NCBI GenBank assembly: GCA_944376335.1 | Contig: CALWCH010000018.1 | Coordinates: 1-33,991, forward strand | Length of the DNA stretch: 33,991 bases | DNA from: an uncultured Clostridia bacterium | Lineage (GTDB): Bacteria > Bacillota > Clostridia > Christensenellales > Borkfalkiaceae | Direction: 5' to 3' | In this document: piece by piece, positions 14,896 to 23,026 of the stretch | Numbering within the stretch: position 1 is the first letter of the stretch | How the letters are laid out: each line of letters begins with the position of its first letter | Made by a program: the position numbers and the translations under genes | Notes under the pieces: model-generated | The model's database searches: none | The model's input: the letters and a program-made list of their open reading frames with translations, nothing else | What the model was told of the DNA's origin: nothing

Positions 14896-15852
14896 ATGGA
14901 AGAGAAATCGTATACCTACGAGGGAAAGACGGCGGAAGAGGCCGTCGAGGCGGGGCTCAAAGAGCTGGGCCTTGCGCGCGAGGACGTCGAAGTGGAGGTC
15001 CTCAATCCCGGCAAGAAGAAGCTGTTCGGCTTTGTACCCGCCGAAGTCAGGCTCACCCCCAAGAAGAAGCTCACGGACGGGGAGCGCGCCGTGGAGTTCC
15101 TCGACGGGCTGTTCGACCGCCTGGAGCAGGACGTCGTCGTCACCCTCGCGGAGGAGGGCGAGCGCATCGTCATCAACCTTGACGGGGCTACGAAGGGCCT
15201 CATCGGGCGCAGGGGCGAGGTCATCGACGCCGTGCAGGTTTTAGCGGGCGCCGTTGCCAACACGGGCAGGAAGAACTACATGCGCGTCGTCGTCGACTGC
15301 GGCAACTACCGCGAGGAGCGCGAGGAGACCTTGAAGCGCCTTGCCAACAAGCTGGCAGCAAAGGCCGTGCGCCTCGGAAAGCGGGTGCGCCTCGAGCCCA
15401 TGAACCCCTATGAACGCAGGATCATCCATGCGGCGCTCGTCGACTCCACCGAAGTCACCACGAAGAGCGAGGGCAAGGAGCCCGCTCGCTTCGTCGTCAT
15501 CATCCCCAACAACATGAGAAGCTTCGACAGAAAGCCAAGGGGCGACAGAGGCGAGAGAAAGGGCGGCTATAAGGGCAGAAACGACCGCAATGACCGCAAG
15601 GGCGGCTACAACAAGCCCCGCTACGGCGAGAAGCGGGAATATCCCAAGCGGGAGCTCCCCGGCGAGGCGACGCCCGAAAGCTCGGGCACGTCCTTCAAGC
15701 GGGAGGGAAGTTCGCTCCCCGGCTACCGCAAGGGCGGCTTCAACGGCTTCTTCGGCACTTACTTGGGCAACGTCCGCGACGAGGCAGAGCCCGAACAGCC
15801 CGCCGTGCAGGACGATACCAAGGGCGGCACGTCCTTCAAACCCGAGGAATAA
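14896..15852 (+). CDS. khpB: RNA-binding protein KhpB (Jag)
   Basis: KhpB binds RNA, works with KhpA, and affects cell elongation and division. The 318 residues contain a Jag_N domain (1-50: YEGKTAEEAVEAGLKELGL ... GKKKLFGF), a KH domain (about 75-140, with GLIGRRGEVIDAVQ) and an R3H domain (about 142-205, with MNPYERRIIHAAL). A 110-residue tail rich in Arg, Gly, Lys and Asp (KGGYKGRNDRNDRKGGY) is probably disordered and adds a nonspecific RNA-binding surface. It is 20 bases after yidC, in the same unit, and is followed by a terminator. Confidence 0.93.
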   Translation: MEEKSYTYEGKTAEEAVEAGLKELGLAREDVEVEVLNPGKKKLFGFVPAEVRLTPKKKLTDGERAVEFLDGLFDRLEQDVVVTLAEEGERIVINLDGATKGLIGRRGEVIDAVQVLAGAVANTGRKNYMRVVVDCGNYREEREETLKRLANKLAAKAVRLGKRVRLEPMNPYERRIIHAALVDSTEVTTKSEGKEPARFVVIIPNNMRSFDRKPRGDRGERKGGYKGRNDRNDRKGGYNKPRYGEKREYPKRELPGEATPESSGTSFKREGSSLPGYRKGGFNGFFGTYLGNVRDEAEPEQPAVQDDTKGGTSFKPEE

Positions 15853-15860
15853 GAAATCGA

Positions 15861-15891
15861 CGCACTTTTCTTTGCGGGAAAGTGCGTTTTC
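15861..15891 (+). terminator. Terminator of the rpmH-khpB operon
   Basis: CGCACTTTTC (15861-15870), loop TTTGC, then GGGAAAGTGCG and TTTT. The only upstream alternative start of the next gene (GTG 15882) lies in this stem, which argues against it. Confidence 0.8.
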
Positions 15892-15899
15892 CTTTGCAT

Positions 15900-16511
15900 A
15901 TGCAAATTCAAAAGCTGAGAGCCCGCGACCAAAAAAAGGCCATCGCCTTTGCCATCGAGGGCATGCACTTCAACAAGTTTACAAAGAATGAGTTTCTTCT
16001 CCGCCTCTACGGCCGCTATTTTCGGTATCTTGCCTATACGGACGCGACGGACGTGCTCGCCGCCTATGAGGGGGAAACGCTTCTGGGTGTTCTCACCGTC
16101 CATATGTATGGCGAAAAGCGCCCCCACCGCACGGCTTTAAGGCGGCTCTTTATCAAATTTGCGGAGTGGGTGCAGAAACTTGCCTTCGGGAAGGGCGCAG
16201 AGCCCTACTCCCGCGTCAATCATGAGATGTACAGCGCGTACGCCATAAAATACACGGCGGACGGGGAAATCGGCTTTTTGGCCGACGACCCCAAACTTTT
16301 AAAAAGAGGCGTCGGCAGCTTTCTTCTTCGGGCGCTCGAGGAGAGATATCCCGATAAAGAGCTCTACCTCTTTACCGACGAGAGCTGCAGCTATCTCTTT
16401 TATGACCGCCGCGGCTTCGAGCGCTTTTCGGAGAGAGACATCGTGCTTCATCTCAAAGAGGACATCCCCTTAAAATGTTTTTTGTACCGCAAACGTACGC
16501 CCAAGGCATAG
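15900..16511 (+). CDS. GNAT-family N-acetyltransferase
   Basis: The 203-residue protein has the GNAT order of elements: LRARDQKKAIAFAIEGM at the N-terminus, a strand LAAYEGETLLGVLTVHMYG (about 55-73), a signature strand plus acetyl-CoA loop (IGFLADDPKLLKRGVGSFLLRALEER, about 118-143) and LYLFTDESCSYLFYDRRGFERF near 150-171. Members transfer an acetyl group from acetyl-CoA; the substrate is unknown. ATG 15900 is chosen because GTG 15882 falls inside the terminator stem; no clear ribosome site is visible for either. Confidence 0.85.
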   Translation: MQIQKLRARDQKKAIAFAIEGMHFNKFTKNEFLLRLYGRYFRYLAYTDATDVLAAYEGETLLGVLTVHMYGEKRPHRTALRRLFIKFAEWVQKLAFGKGAEPYSRVNHEMYSAYAIKYTADGEIGFLADDPKLLKRGVGSFLLRALEERYPDKELYLFTDESCSYLFYDRRGFERFSERDIVLHLKEDIPLKCFLYRKRTPKA

Positions 16512-16575
16512 CAAAGAGTATTTTGCGAAGAGTTTTGTGCGGGCGAAAGCGCGCGTTCCTCATAAAAACATGCAA

Positions 16576-16608
16576 AAAAAGAGCCGACACCGTGTCAGCT
16601 CTTTTTTG
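16576..16608. terminator. Bidirectional terminator between convergent genes
   Basis: GAGCCGACAC and GTGTCAGCTC form an imperfect stem (16581-16601), flanked by seven As on the left and six Ts on the right. It serves the GNAT gene and the convergent small gene. Confidence 0.85.
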
Positions 16609-16618
16609 TTCGGAAAAC

Positions 16619-16849
16619 TCAGTTGTTCTCGATCCAGGCGAGTGCCTTGGACTTTGCGTACGACGTGATTGCCTCCGCCTTGTAGGGGCTCTCCTCACCG
16701 CCGTTGACGTAGAGGAAGTAGTCGCCCTCGGGGGTCTGATACATCGTCATCTCGTAACCTGCGGGATCGCCGTATTCCCCGTAGCAGACCTTCTTTACGA
16801 CAGTTGCGGTATCGGTATCGAACGTCTTGGTCTTCGTCTTCTTGATCAT
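16619..16849 (-). CDS. Small conserved-looking hypothetical protein, 76 residues
   Basis: I do not recognise the family. The protein is small and cytosolic-looking, with a basic start (MIKKTKTKTF), a central GEYGDPAGYEMTMYQTPEGDYFLYVNGG beta-rich part and a helical end (KSKALAWIENN). The frame is open upstream, but ATG 16849 has AAGGAG at good spacing and a strong promoter, so the short form is taken. It runs against the direction of replication, alone on its transcript. Confidence 0.75.
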   Translation of the reverse strand: MIKKTKTKTFDTDTATVVKKVCYGEYGDPAGYEMTMYQTPEGDYFLYVNGGEESPYKAEAITSYAKSKALAWIENN

Positions 16850-16886
16850 GACACTTAATCTCCTTACAATGTAGGTTGTTATTTTT

Positions 16887-16915
16887 ATTTTACACACATT
16901 CGATTGTTTCGTCAA
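16887..16915 (-). promoter_or_regulatory. Promoter of the 76-residue gene
   Basis: On the minus strand: TTGACG (16915-16910), 17-base spacer, TAAAAT (16892-16887). Confidence 0.8.
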
Positions 16916-16959
16916 CAAAATGACCGAAAAATTCTCATAAATTGTCGAATGAACGAAAG

Positions 16960-16987
16960 AAAAGTGCTTTTGAACACTTTTTTCAAG
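16960..16987. terminator. Hairpin terminator downstream of yyaC
   Basis: AAAAGTG (16960-16966), eight-base loop, CACTTTTTT (16975-16983). On the minus strand it is followed by TTTCTTTCG; it lies 20 bases after the yyaC stop. Confidence 0.6.
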
Positions 16988-17005
16988 AATGAGCGCCAAA
17001 AACGT

Positions 17006-17584
17006 TCACTTTGTTCGTGCAAGACTTGGTAAGGGCGTACGGGCGCGTGAGCGGCCGCCCAGGGCGAGCGAGACTGCCTCCGCGATACACCCCGCCATGC
17101 CGCCAACAAGCCCGAGACGGGCGCTCTCAAGCCCCGAAAAGCCCTTATCCCGTTCAGCGGTGATGCCGAGGATGGCGCAGTCTCCCAAAGCGCCCAGCCG
17201 CTTGTTTGCCCCCGAGCCGGGGTACAGCGGACCTTTGTTCAGCTTAATGAGCCCCACCTCGCGCTTCTCCCCGACGGCGGCATCGATGGCAAGCACGGGG
17301 GATAAGGGGTGCGTCTTTGCAAGAAAGTGCGCAAGGTGCGCTGCCTCCCGCGCCGTGACGGGAGAGGTGAGCGAGCCGTAGAGGAAGGCGGGAACATTTT
17401 CTCTTTGAAGCATGCTCCCGACGAGCGGCCCGAGGCAGTCGCCCAAGACGCGGTCGCTCCCCACGCAGACGACTACGGGGAGAACATATGTTTGAAAGAG
17501 GGGGCTCAACGCGCGCGCGAGGGCGAGCGGCGCCATGGCGTTTGAAGAATGCAGGGAGGTTTGAAGGCTGCTTTGAATGTCCAT
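17006..17584 (-). CDS. yyaC: YyaC-like spore protein (DUF1256)
   Basis: The 192-residue protein has the YyaC signature VVCVGSDRVLGDCLGPLVGS, PAFLYGSLTSPVTA, the strand VLAIDAAVG and a GDCAILGIT segment. The family is structurally related to hydrogenase-maturation proteases, is annotated as spore protease and is found in spore formers, where it is often close to parAB as here. ATG 17584 fits the family length; no strong ribosome site is visible. It is divergent from the CvpA-like gene across a short promoter region. The presence of yyaC suggests, but does not prove, spore formation. Confidence 0.85.
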   Translation of the reverse strand: MDIQSSLQTSLHSSNAMAPLALARALSPLFQTYVLPVVVCVGSDRVLGDCLGPLVGSMLQRENVPAFLYGSLTSPVTAREAAHLAHFLAKTHPLSPVLAIDAAVGEKREVGLIKLNKGPLYPGSGANKRLGALGDCAILGITAERDKGFSGLESARLGLVGGMAGCIAEAVSLALGGRSRARTPLPSLARTK

Positions 17585-17638
17585 AGTCGTTTTGTGGACG
17601 CACGGGCGCGCATTTATGCAACTTCTTAAAAGAAATCG

Positions 17639-17667
17639 TCGACAAATTCGGGCGATTGTGCTATAAT
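17639..17667 (+). promoter_or_regulatory. Promoter of the CvpA-like gene
   Basis: TCGACA (17639-17644), 17-base spacer, TATAAT (17662-17667). Confidence 0.75.
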
Positions 17668-17696
17668 GGCGGTACGAAATCAAAAAGGAGGTAATT

Positions 17697-18443
17697 ATGG
17701 CCAACTCTCTGCTCGCATCGTGGACTTGGACGGTCGACGTCATCTTTATCCTCGTTCTTTTGGGCGGCACTGCGTTCGGAGCTTATAAGGGGTTTATCTC
17801 GAGCGTGTGTAAGATGGCAGGCACGCTCTTTGCCATCATCTTTGCCGTCATCTTCTGCGTTTCCTTCTCCAACTTTCTCGAAAGCGTGTTCGGTATGACC
17901 ACGTCTATTGCCAATAGCTTAACAAATTGCTTCAAAAATGAAGCGCTTCTGACTCCCCTTCCCTATGACATTACAGGTGAGGAGGTCGGCGCAATGCTCG
18001 AGAGCCTGCAAGTCGGATGGCTGCCGCGCATCATCATCAATGGCGCATTTGCTTCGGTGGAGACCATCCCCGCTGGTACGACGCCCGCCGTCATGCTGGG
18101 GAGTACGCTCGCGAAATGGATCTCGATCGCTATCTCCTTCGTGCTGTTAGTCGTCCTTATCAAGCTTGCAACGCTGCTCCTTGACAAGGGTCTGAGCGGG
18201 ATGGTGGAAAAGCTGAAGCCCTTCCGCGTGGTCAATCAGGTCCTCGGCGGTGTGCTCGGTCTCGTTGCAGCTGCCGTTGCTCTCTTTATTGTACTTGCCC
18301 TCTGCAGCTGGCTTCCTATCGATGCCCTGCACAACTTCCTTGCAAGCTCCGCGATCGTCGGCCCCATCTATTCTTCCGATTGGTTCATCGCGGCTACGAG
18401 CTATGCGATCTCCGGACAATGGTTCGATGGCTACATCGCATAG
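17697..18443 (+). CDS. CvpA-family membrane protein
   Basis: The 248-residue protein has four predicted membrane segments (about 13-33, 38-60, 137-160, 185-207) in the CvpA arrangement. The early VDVIFILVLLGGTAFGAYKGF and the later FRVVNQVLGGVLGLVAAAVALFIV resemble the family. CvpA proteins are linked to colicin V secretion and envelope stability; their molecular role is unclear. An excellent AAGGAGGT ribosome site precedes ATG 17697. It is a single-gene unit ending at a terminator. Confidence 0.75.
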   Translation: MANSLLASWTWTVDVIFILVLLGGTAFGAYKGFISSVCKMAGTLFAIIFAVIFCVSFSNFLESVFGMTTSIANSLTNCFKNEALLTPLPYDITGEEVGAMLESLQVGWLPRIIINGAFASVETIPAGTTPAVMLGSTLAKWISIAISFVLLVVLIKLATLLLDKGLSGMVEKLKPFRVVNQVLGGVLGLVAAAVALFIVLALCSWLPIDALHNFLASSAIVGPIYSSDWFIAATSYAISGQWFDGYIA

Positions 18444-18476
18444 TTCCTATTGTGAATTTAAGATAACAAATATGGG

Positions 18477-18510
18477 AGATACCTCCGTTCGGGGGTATCT
18501 TCTTTCTTTT
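18477..18510 (+). terminator. Terminator of the CvpA-like gene
   Basis: AGATACCTCC (18477-18486), loop GTTC, GGGGGTATCT (18491-18500), then a T-rich tail. Confidence 0.85.
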
Positions 18511-18551
18511 TCTTGGTGAGCGATACGCAGAGTACTGATTTTTGCACCTGA

Positions 18552-18567
18552 TGTTCCACGTGAAACA
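18552..18567. other. parS: parS centromere site 1
   Basis: TGTTCCACGTGAAACA is a full match to a commonly used ParB-binding 16-mer. It lies 3.1 kb from parB and 7.1 kb from oriC. Confidence 0.95.
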
Positions 18568-18594
18568 GTCGTTTTTGGGCAAAAATTCTCGGGA

Positions 18595-18610
18595 GGTTTC
18601 ACATGAAACA
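18595..18610. other. parS: parS-like site 2
   Basis: GGTTTCACATGAAACA differs from TGTTTCACGTGAAACA at two positions, one of them in the central CG. Confidence 0.75.
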
Positions 18611-18666
18611 AATTTTGGTTATTTTTAAGGGTACGCATAAGAAAAAACGGGTAATTCTCAGGAAAA

Positions 18667-18682
18667 AGTTTCATGTGAAACA
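18667..18682. other. parS: parS-like site 3
   Basis: AGTTTCATGTGAAACA differs from the consensus at two positions. The three sites sit within 131 bases, in the gap before the ftsH promoter. Confidence 0.75.
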
Positions 18683-18752
18683 CGGCAAAGTGGGAAATTA
18701 AAGGCAAATGGGTGATATTTGTGTAAAATTGAAAAAACTTCCACGCAAACAC

Positions 18753-18781
18753 TTGCCAAGAGAACGACTATATGGTACAAT
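18753..18781 (+). promoter_or_regulatory. ftsH-parA-parB promoter
   Basis: TTGCCA (18753-18758), 17-base spacer, TACAAT (18776-18781), 50 bases before the ftsH start. Spreading ParB from the adjacent parS sites would cover it. Confidence 0.75.
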
Positions 18782-18830
18782 ATGAGAGCAAACTTGCCCA
18801 TACTACGGGCAATCAAATAAGGAGTTGAAC

Positions 18831-20819
18831 TTGAGTAAGACAGTCAAAGTGATCCTCGCGGTGCTTCTTGTGCTTGTCCTCGGCGTTGGGATATACTTCC
18901 TCGTGACCGCAGGCATTCGGGACAGCATGGAACGGAGTGCGAGTGAATTTACCGCGTACGTCGAAGATGACAGGGTCTCGACGACCGGGAATGCAGGTAA
19001 GATTGAGGACGACAAGCAGATCGTCAAAGTGCATGTGGACGGCTATATCGTCTACGGCTATACGTCCGTGGACGCGCGCAACTACACCTATTGGGCAAAC
19101 TATATCAACCTCTATACGCCAGAAGGTCTGCAGAATGTCCTTGAGGACTGGGTGCAGAACTACGGACTTAAGGAATACAGCTTTGCAAACCCAAACGCGG
19201 GCTCTAACTGGACGACCATCATCTATCTTGCTGTGCTTGTCATCGGCGTTGTCGCCATCTTCTTTGTGATGCGTTCGACGATGGGTGGCGGCAGCAAGGC
19301 GATGAGCTTCGGCAAGACCAAGGCGAAGGTCTCTACCAACATCAAGGTTCGCTTCTCGGACGTCGCCGGTGCGGAGGAAGAGAAGGAAGAACTTGCCGAA
19401 GTCGTTGAGTTCTTGAAGAGCCCCAAGAAGTTCTCCGATTTGGGAGCCAAGATTCCCAAGGGCGTGCTGCTCGTCGGCCCTCCCGGAACGGGTAAAACGT
19501 TGTTTGCAAAGGCGGTTGCCGGCGAAGCGGGCGTGCCCTTTTATTCGGTGAGCGGCTCCGACTTCGTCGAGATGTACGTCGGTGTGGGTGCCTCGCGTGT
19601 GAGAGACCTCTTCGACCTTGCAAAACGCAACCAGCCCTGCATCATCTTCATCGACGAGATCGATGCCGTCGGCCGTCAGCGTGGAGCTGGCCTCGGGGGC
19701 GGTCACGACGAACGGGAACAGACTCTCAACCAGATCCTCGTCCAGATGGACGGCTTCGATTCCAACGAGGGTGTCATCGTGATGGCGGCGACCAACCGTG
19801 CCGATATCCTCGACAATGCCCTTCTCCGTCCCGGTCGTTTCGACAGGCAGATCTACGTCAATCTGCCCGACGTCAAGGGCCGTGAGCAGATCTTAAAGGT
19901 CCATGCGAGAAATAAGCCGCTTGCTCCCGACGTCAACTTCCGTACCATCGCCCGCATGACGAGCGGGTTTTCGGGAGCCGATCTTGCAAACCTTCTCAAC
20001 GAGGCTGCTATCCTCGCCGCCCGTGCGGGAAAGAAGCTCATCGGCAACCTCGAACTTTATGAAGGAATTAACAAAGTCATCATGGGTCCTCAGAAGAAGA
20101 GCCGCGTGGTGACGGAGGCGGATAAGAAGTCAACTGCTTACCATGAGTCCGGCCATGCGATTCTGTCTAAACTGTGTGAGCAGAACGACAACGTGCAGGA
20201 AGTCAGCATCATTCCCCGCGGCATGGCGGCAGGCTATACCCTCACCCGCCCCGAGACGGACGACAACGACTACACCGTCAACAAGCTCAACGACTTCATC
20301 TGCATGGCGCTCGGCGGCCGTGTTGCCGAGGAGATCGTCATTCAGGATGTCTCCGCGGGGGCTTCCAACGACATCCAGAAGGTCACGCAGATGGCGCGGA
20401 AGATGGTCACGGAGTGGGGCATGAGCGAGAAATTGGGCCCCATCGCCTACCAGAGCGACAACCCCGTCTTCCTCGGCCGCGACTTCGAGCAGCACAATGT
20501 GTATTCGGAGGAGACGGCGAACATCATCGACGAGGAAGTCAAGCGCATCGTCACGACGCAGTACACCCGTGCGAAGAAGCTGCTGCTGGAGAATCGTTCA
20601 GTTCTTGATAACATGGCGCGCGTGCTCGTCGAAGCAGAGACCATCTACACGCCCGAAGTGGATATGCTGATGAAGGGCGCAAGCTGGCAGGAAGTTTTGG
20701 AGTATATGGAAAAGCACGACAAGGGCATGCCCGACGATCCCTTCGGCATGACGAAGTCTTCCGCGCCCGCCGTAAAGGCTCAGCCCGCTCAGGACGCTTC
20801 CGACGAGAGCAAAGAGTAA
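18831..20819 (+). CDS. ftsH: ATP-dependent zinc metalloprotease FtsH
   Basis: FtsH is a hexameric membrane AAA+ protease that removes misfolded and regulatory proteins. The 662 residues show TM1 (about 5-27), an extracytoplasmic domain, TM2 (about 130-147), Walker A GPPGTGKT (216-223), Walker B IIFIDEID, the second region of homology ([19 protein letters not shown]) and the zinc motif HESGH (438-442). The third zinc ligand is supplied by [12 protein letters not shown]. The start is TTG 18831: AAGGAG at 18818-18823 is correctly spaced for it and far too close for the in-frame TTG 18825. The tail is Ala/Pro rich. parA begins 16 bases downstream, so ftsH and parAB look co-transcribed. Confidence 0.96.
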   Translation: MSKTVKVILAVLLVLVLGVGIYFLVTAGIRDSMERSASEFTAYVEDDRVSTTGNAGKIEDDKQIVKVHVDGYIVYGYTSVDARNYTYWANYINLYTPEGLQNVLEDWVQNYGLKEYSFANPNAGSNWTTIIYLAVLVIGVVAIFFVMRSTMGGGSKAMSFGKTKAKVSTNIKVRFSDVAGAEEEKEELAEVVEFLKSPKKFSDLGAKIPKGVLLVGPPGTGKTLFAKAVAGEAGVPFYSVSGSDFVEMYVGVGASRVRDLFDLAKRNQPCIIFIDEIDAVGRQRGAGLGGGHDEREQTLNQILVQMDGFDSNEGVIVMAATNRADILDNALLRPGRFDRQIYVNLPDVKGREQILKVHARNKPLAPDVNFRTIARMTSGFSGADLANLLNEAAILAARAGKKLIGNLELYEGINKVIMGPQKKSRVVTEADKKSTAYHESGHAILSKLCEQNDNVQEVSIIPRGMAAGYTLTRPETDDNDYTVNKLNDFICMALGGRVAEEIVIQDVSAGASNDIQKVTQMARKMVTEWGMSEKLGPIAYQSDNPVFLGRDFEQHNVYSEETANIIDEEVKRIVTTQYTRAKKLLLENRSVLDNMARVLVEAETIYTPEVDMLMKGASWQEVLEYMEKHDKGMPDDPFGMTKSSAPAVKAQPAQDASDESKE

Positions 20820-20835
20820 AGGCAGGTGAGAGAAT

Positions 20836-21609
20836 ATGGGCAAGATCATCTCGTTTTCCAATCAGAAGGGCGGCGTGGGCAAGACGACGACGTGCGTCAA
20901 CATGGCGGCGTATCTTGCGACGATGGGAAAGAAGGTGCTGCTCGTGGACATCGACCCGCAGGGGAATGCTACGACCGGCCTCGGCTTTTCCAAGAGTTCT
21001 CTCAAAAAGTCCGTCTACCGCGTCCTCATCGAGGACGAGCCCGCGGGCGACAACATCCTCACGACCGAGCTCGAGGCGCTCTTTCTCCTGCCCGCGAACA
21101 TCGACCTCGCGGGTGCGGAGGTGGAGCTCGTCGGCAAGAAGAGCCGCGAGAAGATCTTAAAGAACGCGCTCGACAAGGTGCGCGGGGAGTTCGACTACAT
21201 CTTCATCGACTGCCCGCCCTCTTTGGGCCTTCTCACCATCAACGCGCTCGCCGCGGCTGACAGCGTCATCATTCCCATTCAGAGTGAGTATTACGCTTTG
21301 GAGGGGTTGTCGCAGCTCATGAACACCATTTCGCTCGTCAAGCAGCACCTCAACCGTAGTCTCAAGGTGGAGGGCGTTGCGCTGACGATGTACGACGGGC
21401 GTTCGCTCATCTCGAAGCAGATCGCCGCGGAGATCAAGAAGTATTTTACAAAAAGGCTGTATGAGATCGTCATCCCGCGCAATGTGCGCCTTGCGGAGGC
21501 CCCCAGCCACGGCAAGCCCATCGTGCTGCACGATCCCAAGTGTGCGGGGGCGCGCGCCTATGCGGCGCTCACCGAGGAATTTATCTTAAAGACGCAAAAG
21601 GGGGAATAA
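20836..21609 (+). CDS. parA: Chromosome-partitioning ATPase ParA (Soj)
   Basis: ParA binds DNA nonspecifically in its ATP form and, with ParB-parS, separates origins; in Bacillus it also tunes DnaA. The deviant Walker A KGGVGKTTT is at residues 11-19, VDIDPQGN at 38-45 and DYIFIDCPPSLG near 116-127. Length (257) is normal for the chromosomal small type, without an N-terminal regulatory helix-turn-helix. It lies between ftsH and parB with short gaps. Confidence 0.96.
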   Translation: MGKIISFSNQKGGVGKTTTCVNMAAYLATMGKKVLLVDIDPQGNATTGLGFSKSSLKKSVYRVLIEDEPAGDNILTTELEALFLLPANIDLAGAEVELVGKKSREKILKNALDKVRGEFDYIFIDCPPSLGLLTINALAAADSVIIPIQSEYYALEGLSQLMNTISLVKQHLNRSLKVEGVALTMYDGRSLISKQIAAEIKKYFTKRLYEIVIPRNVRLAEAPSHGKPIVLHDPKCAGARAYAALTEEFILKTQKGE

Positions 21610-21612
21610 GGT

Positions 21613-22503
21613 ATGGCGATCAAAGGCTTAGGAAGAGGGCTCTCCGCCCTGTTCAGCGATACGGAAGAGGCTTACGAGAACGCGCAGACGGAGACGTCCT
21701 CCGGCATCCGCGAGCTGCCGCTTTCCGACATCTACCCCAACCCCGACCAGCCGCGGAAAATTTTCGACGAAGGCGCCTTGAATGACCTTGCCAATTCCAT
21801 CCGCGAGCACGGCGTCATCAGCCCCATCGTCGTCAATATGGGCCCCGACGGGCGGTATATGATCATCGCGGGCGAACGCCGCTACCGTGCCGCCAAGATG
21901 GCAGGGCTCGATGCGATCCCCGCCGTCGTCAAGGAGTATTCGGAGCGGGAAATTCGCGAGATCAGCCTCATCGAAAACCTGCAGCGCGAGGACCTCAACC
22001 CCATCGAAGCGGCGGATGCGATGAAGCAGCTCATGGACGAGTATCATTTGACGCAGGAGGAGCTTGCAAACCGTTTGGGCAAGTCCCGCCCCGCCATCGC
22101 CAACACGCTGCGGCTTTTGACGCTCTCCGAGGAAGTCATTTCGCTTGTGCGCGAAGGCAAGCTTTCGTCGGGGCATGCGAGGACGCTCGTGCCCGTGCCC
22201 AAGGAAGCGCAGGGCAAGCTCGCCGAGGAGTGCGCGAAGAACGGGTGGTCGGTCCGCGAGATGGAGCGCGCAGTCAAGCAGTTTTTGAACCCGCCCGAGG
22301 TGCTCGCAAAGGAGAAGGAGAAGAAGAACACCCTTGCGAATGCGGAGCTTACGCACCTTGTGGAGCGGCTGAGGACATCTTTCCGCACCAAGGTTTCCCT
22401 CATCGGCACCGACAAAAAGGGCCGCATCTATATCGATTATTACTCCCGCGACGACTTGGACCGCATCTCGGAGATCTTGGATATTATTGATAGACAGGAA
22501 TAG
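21613..22503 (+). CDS. parB: Chromosome-partitioning protein ParB (Spo0J)
   Basis: ParB binds parS and spreads along DNA as a CTP-dependent clamp that loads SMC. The N-terminal domain shows NPDQPRKIFDEGALNDL and HGVISPIVV, and the CTP-binding motif GERRYRAAK is near 90-98. The helix-turn-helix (LTQEELANRLGKSRPAIANTL) is near 141-161, and the C-terminal dimerisation region ends in LDRISEILDIID. It starts four bases after the parA stop. Element copy C begins immediately after its stop. Confidence 0.96.
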   Translation: MAIKGLGRGLSALFSDTEEAYENAQTETSSGIRELPLSDIYPNPDQPRKIFDEGALNDLANSIREHGVISPIVVNMGPDGRYMIIAGERRYRAAKMAGLDAIPAVVKEYSEREIREISLIENLQREDLNPIEAADAMKQLMDEYHLTQEELANRLGKSRPAIANTLRLLTLSEEVISLVREGKLSSGHARTLVPVPKEAQGKLAEECAKNGWSVREMERAVKQFLNPPEVLAKEKEKKNTLANAELTHLVERLRTSFRTKVSLIGTDKKGRIYIDYYSRDDLDRISEILDIIDRQE

Positions 22504-22928
22504 GGGTTCACGAACTTCTTTTGCTGCGCAAAATAAGTTCCGTGAGGGGTGAGCTATCAACATCCCCTCGCTTCGTCGCCCGCGCTCTTGCTTGTTCTCA
22601 AAGACATTAAGCCGCAGGAGCGGCAAATTGGGTCCCGCAGCGCAAAAGCGTGGTTTTGCTCGCGGAAGTTATTTTGGGAGCGCCTGTCTGTTAGCGAGCT
22701 ACAGCGCAAAAGCGTGGTTTTGCTTGCGGAAGTTATTGTGGGAGCGCCTGACTGTTAGCGAACTGCGCAGGGGAACCCTGCTTGCAGAGTTCATTTGGGG
22801 AGCGCCTGTCTGTAAGGGAGCTACAGCGCAAAAGCGTGGTTTTGCTCGCGGAAGTTATTTTGGGAGCGCCTGTCTGTTAGCGAGCTACAGCGTAAAAGCG
22901 TGGTTTTGCTTGCGGAAGGTAATTTTAA
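22504..22928 (+). repeat. Dispersed structured element, copy C, with five tandem hairpin units
   Basis: H1: CACGAACTTCTTTTGC (22509-22524) with GCAAAATAAGTTCCGTG (22528-22544). H2: GCCGC-AGGA-GCGGC (22611-22624), then AAATTGGGTCC. Five H3 units start at 22642, 22706, 22767, 22828 and 22892 (period 61-64). Units 1, 2 and 4 have GCAAAA/TTTTGC stems. Unit 3 has GCAGGG/CCCTGC with loop GAA. Unit 5 has GTAAAA/TTTTGC (one wobble). Linkers repeat GGGAGCGCCTGTCTGTTAGC. No coding region is supported here. Confidence 0.9.
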
Positions 22929-22930
22929 CA

Positions 22931-22957
22931 AAACGCTCGTCGGAGGACGGGCGTTTT
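22931..22957. terminator. Terminator after element copy C
   Basis: AAACGCTCGTC (22931-22941) and GACGGGCGTTT (22946-22956) form an 11-pair stem with one wobble, then T. It is probably the end of the ftsH-parA-parB transcript. Confidence 0.8.
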
Positions 22958-22991
22958 CGCGTTTTAATTCGCTTGTTTTTTGCGATTGGTC

Positions 22992-23020
22992 TTGATTTTT
23001 GGGGGCGGGTGTGTTATACT
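22992..23020 (+). promoter_or_regulatory. Promoter of the structured leader and 64-residue gene
   Basis: TTGATT (22992-22997), 17-base spacer, TATACT (23015-23020). Transcription would start at the first base of the long hairpin (about 23027). Confidence 0.75.
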
Positions 23021-23026
23021 GACAAT

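Noticed and set aside
22642-22928. CRISPR array
   Set aside because: The units repeat through their whole length with no unique spacers, and there are no cas genes.
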